A stretch of 60,846 bases of DNA. It comes from Actinomycetes bacterium. GTDB lineage: Bacteria; Actinomycetota; CADDZG01; JAHWKV01. Location: positions 1 through 60,846 of the forward strand of contig JAJCYE010000034.1 of the NCBI GenBank assembly GCA_029263075.1, given 5' to 3'. A program made the translations under genes and the position numbers. The notes under the pieces were generated by a model. It did not search any database, was not told the origin of the DNA, and saw nothing but the letters and a program-made list of their open reading frames with translations. This document shows, one piece after another, positions 42,468 to 53,384 of this stretch (the stretch's first letter is position 1; every line of letters starts with the position of its first letter).

Positions 42468-43342
42468 CGCGTCTCCACCTTGTTCAACTCCCTTTCGAGG
42501 TCTTGCCACTTTGTGGCATCCGGGGTACCCGACTCCTGCTGGGCGGCCCATTTGAAGAAAAGTACGGCAATTATCGTCCAAAGTAGCAGACCGCCGCCCA
42601 CCTTCATTATCAGGCCCGACACACCCTGATCGGCAACCGCGCTAAATCCCGAGATCAACCTGGGCGCTTCGGCGTACGACCGGTACAAAGGGTACTCGCC
42701 AAACGTAAGGAACGACGCCGGGACCGTGGGTACGATCGTCTGCCCGAACAGGTAGAGCATCTGGCCCGGCATCGATAGCCTCGGCAACTCGGGCATGGGA
42801 CTGAGGACCGGCCACCACATCAAGAGCGAGGTCGCTACCAGCAGGATGTGGGCGCCGAAGTGGAACGCCTCGTTGGAGGTGGTCTCGTTGACAAATCCCG
42901 GCCAGTGGGTGAACACCAAAAATACGTTGAAAATAATCAGCGCCGGAAGGGGCCTGGTAAGGCGGCGCATGATCGCCATCGCCCACCGGGGCCGAAGGAT
43001 CCGCCGGGCCAACCAGTCCGGGGTACCCATCAGGACCAGGGCCGGCGCGATCAGCGAAAACATAAGGTGCTGCAGCATGTGCATGCTGAACAGGTAGTTT
43101 TCGCTGATTTCGTGCATCGGCCAGTCGGCGCCGATCCAAAACACCAGGATTCCCGACACGAAATACCCGACCTGCGACTTGGTCGCCGCCGGTTCGCCGG
43201 GCGACACGTACCGAGGGCCCCAGAACTTTAAGGCTGCCCAGTACCAGGCCAGCACTGCGCCCATGATGAGCCAGACATCCAGGTGCGGCGCCCATAACCA
43301 GGGTCCGCCCACCTGTCCATGGGCCAGCAGGTCCGTCGCCAC
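42464..43342 (-). CDS. ctaG: CtaG-type cytochrome c oxidase assembly protein
   Basis: A 292-residue polytopic protein of the Caa3_CtaG family with about seven transmembrane helices. Conserved His-bearing segments are visible: DWPMHEISENYLFSMHMLQHLMFSLIAPALVLMGTP and THWPGF, later AFHFGAHILL. These proteins help assemble the caa3 oxidase and probably deliver copper. It lies 12 bases downstream of the subunit IV gene and is coupled to the cupredoxin gene by the ATGA overlap. Confidence 0.93.
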   Translation of the reverse strand: MATDLLAHGQVGGPWLWAPHLDVWLIMGAVLAWYWAALKFWGPRYVSPGEPAATKSQVGYFVSGILVFWIGADWPMHEISENYLFSMHMLQHLMFSLIAPALVLMGTPDWLARRILRPRWAMAIMRRLTRPLPALIIFNVFLVFTHWPGFVNETTSNEAFHFGAHILLVATSLLMWWPVLSPMPELPRLSMPGQMLYLFGQTIVPTVPASFLTFGEYPLYRSYAEAPRLISGFSAVADQGVSGLIMKVGGGLLLWTIIAVLFFKWAAQQESGTPDATKWQDLERELNKVETR

Positions 43343-43354
43343 GAAAGGCCGCGT

Positions 43355-43687
43355 TTAGCTAGCTGCCCCGGCGAGGCGCTCGGCGAAGGTAAAGGTCCAC
43401 AGGACGACGCCGTAAATGGCCATAGCCAGGATGATCCCAAGGATAAAAAAGCGCCGGAAGATCTTCGAATCGAACTTCAGGTGCATGAAGTACCCGGCCA
43501 CCGCTACAAACTTGACGATCATCATGGCGCTAAGAATCGGCACGATCAAGTTCGTCAGCGAGTCGATGTAGACGACCACCACCTCCAACGCCGTGACGAT
43601 GCCCAGGAAAATGGCGATCTTTACGTATTGGAACTCGGATGGGTGATCGTGAGCGTGCTCTTCCAAAGAAGTCTCCGTTGTACTCAT
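43355..43687 (-). CDS. cytochrome c oxidase subunit IV
   Basis: A 110-residue small subunit of the COX4_pro/CyoD family with three transmembrane helices (about 25-45, 47-68, 78-100). MMIVKFVAVAGYFMHLKFDSKIFRRFF is the recognisable segment. It stabilises the binuclear centre in quinol and cytochrome c oxidases. The start overlaps the stop of the subunit III gene (ATGA, 43684-43687). Length is normal. Confidence 0.9.
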   Translation of the reverse strand: MSTTETSLEEHAHDHPSEFQYVKIAIFLGIVTALEVVVVYIDSLTNLIVPILSAMMIVKFVAVAGYFMHLKFDSKIFRRFFILGIILAMAIYGVVLWTFTFAERLAGAAS

Positions 43688-44298
43688 GGGAACAGGTAAA
43701 CGACGGTGAAGATGACAATCCAGATGATGTCCACGAAGTGCCAGTACAGACCCACCATCTCGACCTTCTTAGCTCCCTCCGAGAACGGATCGAGCTTGCC
43801 CAACTTCGACAGCGTGTACATGGTCAGCAGCATCAGGATCCCGATGGCGACGTGGGTTCCGTGGAACCCGGTCAGGACGAAAAAGCTGGATCCGAAGGGG
43901 CTGGTCTGAAGCGTCAGGCCCTTGTGGACGAATTCGGTGAACTCGAAAAACTGCCCGCCGATGAAGCTGGCGCCCAGCAACGAAGTTGCCAGCAGCCAGA
44001 TCCTCAGCTTGCGATGGTCGCCCCGCTGAATGGCCGCGAGGGCCAGCACCATGGTCAGCGAACTCATCAACAGGACGAACGAGGACACAGAGGTGTAGGG
44101 AATGTCGTAGACATCGTGCCTGGTGGGCCCGGTGCCGGTTCGGTTCCGGTAAAGAAGGTGTGAGGCGATCAGTGCACCGAAGAACAGGCACTCCGATCCC
44201 AGGAAGGCCCACATCGCCAGCTTGACGTTGTCCAAACCGGTGTAAGTAGCATGCGGGTCGTGCTCCGCGTGGGTCTCCTCGACTGTGGCGTCGTGCAT
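43684..44298 (-). CDS. ctaE: cytochrome c oxidase subunit III
   Basis: A 204-residue protein with five transmembrane helices, the shortened form common in caa3-type enzymes. Family segments are AMWAFLGSECLFFGALIASHLLYR, LGASFIGGQFFEF and GFHGTHVAIGILMLL, with the conserved Glu and His. It lies one base after ctaD and before the subunit IV gene in the same operon. Confidence 0.95.
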   Translation of the reverse strand: MHDATVEETHAEHDPHATYTGLDNVKLAMWAFLGSECLFFGALIASHLLYRNRTGTGPTRHDVYDIPYTSVSSFVLLMSSLTMVLALAAIQRGDHRKLRIWLLATSLLGASFIGGQFFEFTEFVHKGLTLQTSPFGSSFFVLTGFHGTHVAIGILMLLTMYTLSKLGKLDPFSEGAKKVEMVGLYWHFVDIIWIVIFTVVYLFP

Positions 44299-46185
44299 TT
44301 AGTGCTCCTCCGCCGTAGCCGGCTCTAGTACCCAACCGTAGAACCCCGCCAGGGTGATGACCGTTCCGACGATACCCAACGGCCACGAGTGCAGAATCAC
44401 CGCGAAACCGGCAACCGGCATCCCGATGGCAGCAACGAGCGGGAAGTAGGACGGCGACGGCATGTGGATGCCGTGGCCGGCGTCGTGTTCGGCGTCCTCC
44501 GAGTGCTCCTCCGAGCCACCCACGGGAACCGGGACCGGCCGGCCCTTCTTGTCCTCTTTGTACTTGCGGTGCCAGAAGTCATCGCGCTCGGTGACGGTGG
44601 GTATCACTGCAAAGTTGTATTCGGGGGGAGGCGACGGGATGGTCCACTCCAGCGTACGAGCGTCCCACGGGTCGTTCCCGGCGATCTCGCCCTTCCGCTT
44701 GCTCTTCACCCAGTTGTGCATGAAGACCAGGGTGGAGGCTGCAATCAGGAAGGCGCCCACCGTGGAGAGCATGTTCCACATTTCCCAGCCGAGGCCGGCC
44801 TGGTAGGTGTAGTAGCGACGGGGCATGCCCTTGAGGCCGAGGATGTGGAAAGGACCGAAGGTCATGTTGAAGCCGATGAGCATCATCCAAAAGTGGATCT
44901 TGCCCAAGCGCTCGTCCATCATTTTGCCGTAGATCTTCGGGAACCAGAAGTACAGACCACCGAACAGACCGATGATGGCGCCACCGAACAGCACGTAGTG
45001 GAAGTGGGCCACGATGTAGTAGGTGTCCTGCTGCTGGGCGTCGTGGGGGACAATCGAGTGCGTAACTCCCGACAGGCCACCGATGATGAACATGGCGATG
45101 AAGCCGATGGAAAACAACATGGGTGTCTTGAACTTCAGCGAACCGCCGGCCATGGTGGCCATCCAGTTGAAGATCTTCACCCCGGTCGGCACTGCGATGA
45201 ACATGGTGGAGACGGCGAACGCCGAGTTGGCGGCCGGACCCAGGCCCACGGTGAACATGTGGTGCGCCCACACGCCCCAACCCATAAAGCCGATGGCCGC
45301 TCCGGAGAACACCACGAAGCTGTAGCCGAACAGCGGCTTGCGGGAGAAGACCGGGAGGATCTCCGAGACAATTCCCATCGCCGGGAGGATCAGGATGTAC
45401 ACCTCGGGGTGCCCGAACAACCAGAACAGGTGTTGCCACAGGATCGGGTCACCGCCACCCGCCGGCGCAAAGAACAGGGCGCCGAAGGTGCGGTCGAAGG
45501 TCATGAAGAAAAGGGCGACCGCGATCACCGGCATGGCGAACAGGAGCAAGAAGTTGACGACCAGCGACATCCAGATGAACACCGGCATCTTCATCAGCTT
45601 CATGCCTGGCGCCCTCATGTTGAGGATGGTGGTGATGAAGTTGGCCGAAGCCACGATCGATGCGACACCCAGGATCTGCAGACCCAGCGCGTAAAAGTCG
45701 ATCCGGTGATCGCCGGGCAGGAAACCCGCCGAGCTCGACAGGGGGGCGTAACCGAACCAACCGCCGTCGGGTGCTCCACCGAAGAACCAACTCGAATAAA
45801 GGAACAGGCCGCCGAACAAAAAGACCCAATACGATAACGAGTTCAGTCTGGGAAAGGCCACATCTCGGGCCCCGATCATTAACGGGATGAAGTAGTTGAA
45901 GAAGGCCGCACCCATTGGCATGACCACCAGGAAAATCATGGTTACGCCGTGGGTGGTGAAAAGCTGGTTGTAGAGGTCGGCGCTGATCAGCTTGCCCTCA
46001 GGGGTAGCCAACTGAGCGCGGATCAGGAGGGCTTCCAAACCGCCGAGGATGAAGAACACAAAGGCGGTGTAGCCGTACATGATGCCGATTCGTTTGTGGT
46101 CGACCGTGGTTACCCAGCTCCAGATGCCGTGGCTGGCCTTGGGCCGGCGAAGGAACCATGGGGTCGGCGTAGTTACCATAGCCAT
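44299..46185 (-). CDS. ctaD: cytochrome c oxidase subunit I
   Basis: A 628-residue heme-copper oxidase subunit with 12 helices. Ligands are visible: FTTHGVTMIF (His of heme a), WLFGHPEVYILILP (Cu_B His and cross-linked Tyr), and the pair in YYIVAHFHYVLFGG (heme a3 and heme a). The sequence HPEVYILILPAMGIVSEI is the A-type signature. The C-terminal extension (about 560-628) adds two more helices, as in caa3 oxidases where part of subunit III is fused. The partners are ctaC upstream and ctaE downstream. Confidence 0.97.
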   Translation of the reverse strand: MAMVTTPTPWFLRRPKASHGIWSWVTTVDHKRIGIMYGYTAFVFFILGGLEALLIRAQLATPEGKLISADLYNQLFTTHGVTMIFLVVMPMGAAFFNYFIPLMIGARDVAFPRLNSLSYWVFLFGGLFLYSSWFFGGAPDGGWFGYAPLSSSAGFLPGDHRIDFYALGLQILGVASIVASANFITTILNMRAPGMKLMKMPVFIWMSLVVNFLLLFAMPVIAVALFFMTFDRTFGALFFAPAGGGDPILWQHLFWLFGHPEVYILILPAMGIVSEILPVFSRKPLFGYSFVVFSGAAIGFMGWGVWAHHMFTVGLGPAANSAFAVSTMFIAVPTGVKIFNWMATMAGGSLKFKTPMLFSIGFIAMFIIGGLSGVTHSIVPHDAQQQDTYYIVAHFHYVLFGGAIIGLFGGLYFWFPKIYGKMMDERLGKIHFWMMLIGFNMTFGPFHILGLKGMPRRYYTYQAGLGWEMWNMLSTVGAFLIAASTLVFMHNWVKSKRKGEIAGNDPWDARTLEWTIPSPPPEYNFAVIPTVTERDDFWHRKYKEDKKGRPVPVPVGGSEEHSEDAEHDAGHGIHMPSPSYFPLVAAIGMPVAGFAVILHSWPLGIVGTVITLAGFYGWVLEPATAEEH

Positions 46186-46202
46186 AGGTGCTCTCCCATC
46201 AG

Positions 46203-47243
46203 TTATTTCAGGCTCAACAGGTAGGCGGTCAGATCGTCGATCTGCTCATCCGTCAGGTTCAGCTGCGGCATCTTTGAACCGGGCTTGAGCTCCGGAGGAT
46301 CGTTGAGCCACGCCTTCAAATTTTCTTCGTTCATCTCGAACATCGAGCCTGCAAACCGGGTGCGACTGCCCACGTGGGTGAGGTTCGGGCCGACAATGCC
46401 CGCCGCGTCGCTGCCTTGGACTGCGTGACAGGCGACACACATCTGGCCATCGGCGAAGACGCCGGTCATAAACAGGTCTTCACCTTCCTGTACCGACGCG
46501 TCGCTCGCTGCATCTTCCAGTTGATCGGCAACCCACTGGTCGAAGTCGGCCGGCTCGTGGGCAATGGCCTTGGCACGCATGTTGGCATGCGACAAACCGC
46601 AGTACTCCGCACACTGGCCCAGGTACTCGCCCGGCTTGGTTGCCTCAATGGTCATGTGGTTGATCCGGCCCGGAACCACGTCCTGCTTGCCGGCCAGCTT
46701 GGGAATCCAGTAGCTGTGGATGACATCAACCGACTTGAGAGTCAGGTAAACCGGACGGTCGGTGGGGATGTGCAGTTCGTTGGCGGTGACGACACCGTTG
46801 TCGTACTTGTACTCCCACCACCACTGGTGTCCGATGACTTCAACCTGGAGTGCATCCGCAGGCTCCCGGGCCTGGTCGAAGATCACCGGGACGGTCATGA
46901 ACGCGATGCCGGTGAGGATGACGGCCGGGATGGCGGTCCAGATCAACTCAAACTTGGTGTGTCCTTCGATCTGGCGGGGCGAACCATGGGCTTTGCCCTC
47001 ACGGTATTTGAAGAGGATGAAGATGAGGCCACCCTCCACCGCAATGAAGACGAAGGCGGCGATGCCGAAGGTCACGTCCCACAGGCGGTCGGCCTGAATG
47101 GCCCGGGGGCCCTCGGGGTACAGGTAGTTCATCGGGGCATCCGCCGAGATACACGCGCTTAGCAGCAGCGTGGAGGCGAGGGCCACCAAACGAACGACGT
47201 AATTAAGTTTGCTTCGAGCGCGTTTGCGCAGAGGTCGATCCAT
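46203..47243 (-). CDS. ctaC: cytochrome c oxidase subunit II with fused cytochrome c
   Basis: A 346-residue lipoprotein: basic start, hydrophobic core and lipobox LLSAC (Cys31). Two transmembrane helices (about 55-80 and 95-115, with FELIWTAIP) precede the CuA cupredoxin domain with VIGHQWWWEYKYDNG, HSYWIPKL and the CuA loop GQCAEYCGLSHANM (two Cys, His, Met). The C-terminal domain (about 245-346) is cytochrome c with CVACH and an axial Met in GSKMPQLNL. This defines a caa3-type oxidase. It is the first gene of the minus-strand operon. Confidence 0.96.
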   Translation of the reverse strand: MDRPLRKRARSKLNYVVRLVALASTLLLSACISADAPMNYLYPEGPRAIQADRLWDVTFGIAAFVFIAVEGGLIFILFKYREGKAHGSPRQIEGHTKFELIWTAIPAVILTGIAFMTVPVIFDQAREPADALQVEVIGHQWWWEYKYDNGVVTANELHIPTDRPVYLTLKSVDVIHSYWIPKLAGKQDVVPGRINHMTIEATKPGEYLGQCAEYCGLSHANMRAKAIAHEPADFDQWVADQLEDAASDASVQEGEDLFMTGVFADGQMCVACHAVQGSDAAGIVGPNLTHVGSRTRFAGSMFEMNEENLKAWLNDPPELKPGSKMPQLNLTDEQIDDLTAYLLSLK

Positions 47244-47294
47244 CGGAATTGGATGCTAGCAGATACAGTGGATCGATCCCCTTGGAAACGTCCT

Positions 47295-48413
47295 ATGAAC
47301 GCTAAAAAGTCTGTAGTTGGGCAGAAGTCCAGCCTGGAGACGGTCCGATCTCAGATCGATCTCGCCCTCCAAACGCGCCTGGACGAGGTCCGAGCCGGGT
47401 TTGTGGCGAGCTCAAGCCAACGAATCGTCGAGGAAGTTACGAGGGCAACCATTCGCCAGGGAGGCCGGATCCGGCCCCTACTCTGCTGCTGCGGTTACGC
47501 CGCGTGCGGGGGCGCCGGAGGCCCCTCGGACAAGCGAATAATCCAGGCCGCGGCCAGCCTCGAACTGCTGCACACCTTCGCGATCCTGCACGACGACGTC
47601 ATGGACGGATCGTCCCTTCGCCGGGGGGAACCGACCGTTCACCGGAGGCTGGCCGACGAACATCGGTCGTCCGGGGTGCCCGGAGACTCAGAGCGCCACG
47701 GCATCTCGGTGGCGATACTGGCCGGCGACCTGGCGCTCGTTATCTCCGACTACCTGATGGCCCAGTCCGGATTCGGTTCCGACCTGCTGGCCGACGCCGC
47801 AGTCCCGATTACCCGGATGCGCCTGGACGCCATCGCAGGCCAGTACCTGGACCTCAACCACAGCGGCCGGGGAGTGGCCGACCCCAACCTGACCGCCCGA
47901 ATCGCCCGGCTGAAGACCGGAAGCTACAGCGTCGAGGGCCCACTGCTGGTGGGAGCCACGCTCGCAGGAGGCGGCGAGGCGGCCATCGACGCCCTCCAGA
48001 GATTCGCCCGGCCGCTGGGCGAAGCGTTCCAGTTGACCGACGATCTGTTGGGGATGTTCGGGGACCCGCAGGTGACGGGCAAGAGCGCAGAGGCCGATCT
48101 GCGACAGGGCAAGCCGACCTCGCTCATGGCCCAGAGTCTTGCCCTGGTAGACACCACGACCAGACAACACATCCTCGAGGTTTGGGGGAACCCCGACGCG
48201 TCGGATGAGGACCTTCAGATCCTGCGCAAGGTGGTCTACGAGTCCGGGGCCGTCAAGTCGATGATCCGGTCGATCAAACTCTTGGTCTCCGAGGCCAACG
48301 CAGCGATCGAAGACCCACCGAGCGTCGGGCTGCTTCCCGGCCCCTGCAAGCAGATGTTGAAGCTGGCCGAGTCGATAGTCGCCCGGGCTCGCGAGCTCGG
48401 ACGGCCGGGCTAA
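47295..48413 (+). CDS. polyprenyl diphosphate synthase
   Basis: A 372-residue trans-prenyltransferase making isoprenoid chains for quinones or cell-wall carriers. The first Asp-rich motif is DDVMDG preceded by LHTFAILH (about 100-110); the second is FQLTDDLLGMFGD (about 250). The GGRIRPLL segment near residue 60 is typical. The product length cannot be read reliably. ATG 47295 is preferred; an in-frame ATG at 47253 would add 14 poorly conserved residues. It is divergent from ctaC. Confidence 0.92.
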   Translation: MNAKKSVVGQKSSLETVRSQIDLALQTRLDEVRAGFVASSSQRIVEEVTRATIRQGGRIRPLLCCCGYAACGGAGGPSDKRIIQAAASLELLHTFAILHDDVMDGSSLRRGEPTVHRRLADEHRSSGVPGDSERHGISVAILAGDLALVISDYLMAQSGFGSDLLADAAVPITRMRLDAIAGQYLDLNHSGRGVADPNLTARIARLKTGSYSVEGPLLVGATLAGGGEAAIDALQRFARPLGEAFQLTDDLLGMFGDPQVTGKSAEADLRQGKPTSLMAQSLALVDTTTRQHILEVWGNPDASDEDLQILRKVVYESGAVKSMIRSIKLLVSEANAAIEDPPSVGLLPGPCKQMLKLAESIVARARELGRPG

Positions 48414-48414
48414 G

Positions 48415-48999
48415 TTGGCTTCGTTCGGCGGGCCGTTTAGGGTCCGCCGGCCCTCGTCGGACAGGCTTGAGCAGCTCTTGGAGCACCAGCGGACCCTCCC
48501 ACTGACCTACTCCGAGGTCGGGGCCACCCGGGGAATCACACCGCCCGGTTACGTCGCCGAACACCTTTCAGTTCGGCTCGGCTCGGGGTCGCAAACCTTC
48601 CTGCGAGGGGCCTCTGCCCTGCGGGATTGGGCAGCTCAACGTGGAGCGGGGATCCAGCTGACCCCGAGAAGCCCTGAAATCGCTCAGGACGAGTGCGTTT
48701 TGATGCTGCTACGCCTCATGGGCGGTTACGTCACCGCGACCGCACGGATCGTCTACGTCGTGGATGAGCCGGATCGTTTTGGATTTGCCTACGGCACCCT
48801 CCCCCTCCATCCCGTCCGCGGGGAAGAGGCGTTCATGGTGAGCCGGGACGCCGGCGGCAACGTCACCTACAGCATCGACGTTTTCTCTAAACCGAACCAC
48901 CTCCTGACGCGCCTCGGTCGCCCCTTCTCCCGGCTGGTCCAAAAAAGCACCACCCGCCGGTACATGCGGTCAATGCAGGAGGCGGTCCGAGCCGAATAG
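48415..48999 (+). CDS. DUF1990 family protein
   Basis: A 194-residue protein of the DUF1990 family, which resembles a START/SRPBCC-like fold. LTYSEVGATRG near the start and GFAYGTLPLHPVRGEEAFMV near the middle are the family landmarks. It starts at TTG 48415, two bases after the prenyl synthase stop, so the two genes are in one transcript. Function unknown. A strong hairpin follows the stop. Confidence 0.85.
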   Translation: MASFGGPFRVRRPSSDRLEQLLEHQRTLPLTYSEVGATRGITPPGYVAEHLSVRLGSGSQTFLRGASALRDWAAQRGAGIQLTPRSPEIAQDECVLMLLRLMGGYVTATARIVYVVDEPDRFGFAYGTLPLHPVRGEEAFMVSRDAGGNVTYSIDVFSKPNHLLTRLGRPFSRLVQKSTTRRYMRSMQEAVRAE

Positions 49000-49009
49000 C
49001 CCCGGACGC

Positions 49010-49043
49010 GCAGGAGCCCCCGGATCGCTCCGGGGGCTCCTGC
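49010..49043. terminator. bidirectional terminator hairpin
   Basis: Perfect 15-base arms GCAGGAGCCCCCGGA (49010-49024) and TCCGGGGGCTCCTGC (49029-49043) around the loop TCGC, between convergent DUF1990 and groL genes. No T run follows on either side, but the very stable stem and position suggest bidirectional termination. Confidence 0.65.
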
Positions 49044-49062
49044 GAGACAGTTCGGGAAGGCT

Positions 49063-50712
<1,650 letters not shown>

Positions 50713-50773
50713 ACAAAACCTCCTCTGAGGGCTGACCCGCCCTCCTAGAGCTGGCAGTCCTACCACTAAAGCG

Positions 50774-50814
50774 TTAGCACTCCCGAGTCTAGAGTGCTAA
50801 CCGGGTTATGACAA
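50774..50814 (-). promoter_or_regulatory. CIRCE element and groL promoter
   Basis: TTAGCACTC (50774-50782), 9-base spacer, GAGTGCTAA (50792-50800): the perfect CIRCE dyad bound by HrcA. It overlaps a minus-strand promoter with -35 TTGTCA (50809-50814), 17-base spacer and -10 TAGACT (50786-50791). The -10 box lies inside CIRCE. Confidence 0.95.
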
Positions 50815-50960
50815 ATGGTTGCCATCGGAGTGTTCGCAGTCCGGGCAAGACCGACGCGGCAGGGTCGCTCGCCACAACTTGGCTTTGATTTATCCCTATT
50901 AGTCACTTACTATTGTGCCGAAGCATTCGGCGGCAGATTTTCAGGTTGTAGGAGAGACAT

Positions 50961-51401
50961 TTGGCTCACCCCAAACAAGTAGATTCCGCAGTTCCCCGGG
51001 CTAAGGCTGCCCTTCACTTCGCGTTGCCCGCGATCGCCTTCCTTATCGGCCCGTCGCCGGCGCAGTTCATTTTGGCTTTCACCGGTTTGATCATGGCCGC
51101 CAGCGTGCTGGGCGGACCCCGGTTCAGCCTGTTCGGGCGCCTATTCAAAGCGGTGCGTCCGGCGCTGGGTATCGGACCGGGCAAGTTGGAAGCCGTGACA
51201 CCCCACCGTTTCGCCGAGGCCGTCGGGTCCGCAACCTTGCTGGCCGCGGCTGCCCTCTACGCCGCCGGAGCCAGCGTTGGCGGAGGGGTCCTCACTTTGA
51301 TTGTCGCTTCCCTTGCGCTGCTGAACGCAGCCGCCGGTATCTGCATCGGATGCCAGATGTACCTGCTGCTCAAGCGCTTCAGCGGCGGGGCGACCGCCTG
51401 A
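50961..51401 (+). CDS. DUF4395 membrane protein
   Basis: A 146-residue protein with about four transmembrane helices of the DUF4395 family. It ends with AAGICIGCQMYLLLKR, the family signature with two Cys. Members are frequently next to thioredoxin-like genes and may be thiol-redox partners, though this is unproven. TTG 50961 is the start. Its stop TGA shares its last base with the ATG of the thioredoxin gene (TGATG), so the two are coupled. Confidence 0.85.
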   Translation: MAHPKQVDSAVPRAKAALHFALPAIAFLIGPSPAQFILAFTGLIMAASVLGGPRFSLFGRLFKAVRPALGIGPGKLEAVTPHRFAEAVGSATLLAAAALYAAGASVGGGVLTLIVASLALLNAAAGICIGCQMYLLLKRFSGGATA

Positions 51402-51805
51402 TGGAACTGGCCTTTCGTCTGTTGATACTGCTGGGGGTGGGTGGAGCCGCGACTTTCACCAGCTTCGCACTCAAAAGGTACTTCAACAATGCCGAGCTAC
51501 CGACCCGGTTCGACCGGGCCGACGTCGAACTGTCGCACCAGGGGCCGATGCTCGTGGAGTTCACCAGCCCCTACTGCTACGAGTGCCAGCAGGCGTACCC
51601 CCTACTGCAAGCCGCGTCGGCCAAGCACTCCGCGCCCCTTGCGGTGATCGACGCCAAGGACCGGCCCGACCTGACCGCCAAGTACTCCATCCGCACCACG
51701 CCGACCATCCTCGTGGTGGACGGCAAAGGGAAGGTGATCACCGGCTGGCTGGACATGAGCCCGTCGCCGGATCAATTGACCGAGGCGCTGGCCGTCGTCC
51801 GCTAG
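51401..51805 (+). CDS. membrane-anchored thioredoxin-like protein
   Basis: A 134-residue protein with a single N-terminal transmembrane helix (about 4-22) and a thioredoxin domain containing LVEFTSPYCYECQQAYP (Cys59 and Cys62, motif CYEC). The fold continues with AKYSIRTTPTILVVDGKG, the cis-Pro included. A membrane-anchored thiol oxidoreductase is likely; its partner is presumably the co-expressed DUF4395 protein. ATG 51401. Confidence 0.88.
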   Translation: MELAFRLLILLGVGGAATFTSFALKRYFNNAELPTRFDRADVELSHQGPMLVEFTSPYCYECQQAYPLLQAASAKHSAPLAVIDAKDRPDLTAKYSIRTTPTILVVDGKGKVITGWLDMSPSPDQLTEALAVVR

Positions 51806-51859
51806 ACCGGGCCCCCAAAGGTCCGGGTTGTGCCCGGGCCGGCGGGAAAGTTATGTTCG

Positions 51860-52126
51860 CTAGCCGCCCGCTACCGCAGGCAGGATAGACACCAGGTTGC
51901 CGCTGGCCAGCGGCGTGTTGAGGCCATCCAGGAAACGTACGTCCTCATCGCCGACGTAAATATTTACGAAGCGACGGATTTCGCCCTTTTCATCCAGAAG
52001 GCGATCGGCCAAATCCGGGTGCTCCAGCTTGATCTTGCCCAGCAACTGGCGCATATCCGAAGCACCGTCAACGCTCAACTCGGCCTGGCCGCCGGTTAAC
52101 GTGCGCAACTGGGTGGGGACTTTCAC
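51860..52126 (-). CDS. CysO-like MoaD/ThiS-family sulfur carrier
   Basis: An 88-residue ubiquitin-fold protein ending in VAGG, the Gly-Gly tail that is adenylated and thiocarboxylated. The segment RRFVNIYVGDEDVRFLDGL and ending SILPAVAGG closely resemble mycobacterial CysO, which carries sulfide for CysM. The GTG start overlaps the stop of the threonine-synthase-like gene (GTGA, 52123-52126), so the two are translationally coupled. The partner differs from CysM and the mec gene is absent nearby, which makes the sulfur acceptor the interesting question. Confidence 0.92.
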   Translation of the reverse strand: MKVPTQLRTLTGGQAELSVDGASDMRQLLGKIKLEHPDLADRLLDEKGEIRRFVNIYVGDEDVRFLDGLNTPLASGNLVSILPAVAGG

Positions 52127-53367
52127 TCGTACGCTGATAGCAGCCTCATCTCCTCTTCGAATTTCTCCAGGTCACCCGAGATGTGAACATTGGGGCCGAC
52201 TCGGCCCGTAAGGGCTTCCGCGGTCTTCAGGCCCATCCCGGTGATCAGTGCCACCACCGACTCTCCCGGCTTAAAGGCGCCCCGCTCGGCCATTTTCTTC
52301 AATGCGCCAATGGTTACGCCGCCGGCGGTCTCGGCAAATACACCTTCGGTTGACGCCAGCAGGCGGATCGCGCTGACGATCTCCTCGTCGGTGACGTCCT
52401 CCCCCATGCCGCCGGTGTCGTTGACGGCCGACACCGCATAGTAGCCGTCGGCAGGGTTGCCGATTGCCAGCGACTTGGCGATGGTGTCCGGCCTGACCGG
52501 GCGGATGGTGTCGACGCCTGCCTTAATGGCGGTCACCACCGGATTGCAACCCAGCGCCTGAGCGGCATGGACCTTGGTGTGGGGAGCGGCGTCGGTAATC
52601 CCGACCTTGTAGAACTCCTCCAGGCCCTTGCGGAACTTGGTCAACAAAGACCCACTTGCCACCGGCACCACAACGTGGTCGGGGGCCTGCCATCCGAGTT
52701 GCTCGGCCACCTCGAACGCCAGCGTCTTGGAGCCCTCGGAGTAGTACGGCCGCAGATTTACGTTGACGAAGCCCCACTCCCCCTTCTGGGCGATCTCCGA
52801 GCACAACTTGTTCACGTGGTCGTAGTTGCCGTCCACGGCGATGACGTTTCCCCCGTAAACGGCGGTGGTCAGGATCTTGTTCTGTTCCAGGTTGGCCGGG
52901 ATGAACACGAAGGACCTGAGGCCGGCCCGTGCCGCGTGGGCCGCCACTGCGTTGGCCAGGTTGCCGGTGGAGGCGCAGGCAACCGTGTTGAAGCCCATCT
53001 CGCGGGCAACGGTAAGGGCCACACTGACCACCCGGTCCTTGAACGAGTGGGTGGGGTTGGCGGTGTCGTTTTTGATGTAGAGGTTGTCGATCCCCAACTC
53101 CGCACCCAGACGTGGGCACTTGAGGAGCGGCGTAAGGCCGGCGCCTATGTCGATCCGATCGGTCTCCGAGTCCACCGGGAGAAGATCAACGTACCGCCAG
53201 ATGGACTGAGGGCCCGCCTGAATCGTCTCGCGGGTCATGCGGTCGGCTATCGATCCGTAGTCGTAGACCGGCTCCAGGGGGGCGAAACAGAAGTCGCAAA
53301 CATAGATGGCGGCGGCTTCGTAGGTACGTCCACACTCTCTGCATTCCAGCTTCTCTACTCTGGCCAC
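52123..53367 (-). CDS. thrC: threonine synthase-like PLP enzyme
   Basis: A 414-residue fold-type II PLP enzyme. A zinc ribbon (Cys9, Cys12, Cys24, Cys27) is followed by KNDTANPTHSFKDR with the PLP Lys110, ACASTGNLANAVAAHAARAG and the phosphate-binding VPVASGSLLTKF. By family it uses O-phosphohomoserine. The start GTG 53365-53367 lies 7 bases after GAAGGG; the TTG at 53382 would lie within the terminator. It is under a SAM-I riboswitch and coupled to a CysO-like gene, so it could instead make homocysteine from O-phosphohomoserine and a carrier thiocarboxylate. Plain threonine synthase is still the default name. Confidence 0.88.
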   Translation of the reverse strand: MARVEKLECRECGRTYEAAAIYVCDFCFAPLEPVYDYGSIADRMTRETIQAGPQSIWRYVDLLPVDSETDRIDIGAGLTPLLKCPRLGAELGIDNLYIKNDTANPTHSFKDRVVSVALTVAREMGFNTVACASTGNLANAVAAHAARAGLRSFVFIPANLEQNKILTTAVYGGNVIAVDGNYDHVNKLCSEIAQKGEWGFVNVNLRPYYSEGSKTLAFEVAEQLGWQAPDHVVVPVASGSLLTKFRKGLEEFYKVGITDAAPHTKVHAAQALGCNPVVTAIKAGVDTIRPVRPDTIAKSLAIGNPADGYYAVSAVNDTGGMGEDVTDEEIVSAIRLLASTEGVFAETAGGVTIGALKKMAERGAFKPGESVVALITGMGLKTAEALTGRVGPNVHISGDLEKFEEEMRLLSAYE

Positions 53368-53384
53368 TTTTACACCCTTCAAAT

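Noticed and set aside
44389-45837. 482-residue plus-strand open frame
   Set aside because: Antisense to ctaD, whose heme ligands are intact; the His/Glu/Arg-rich composition is that of a shadow.
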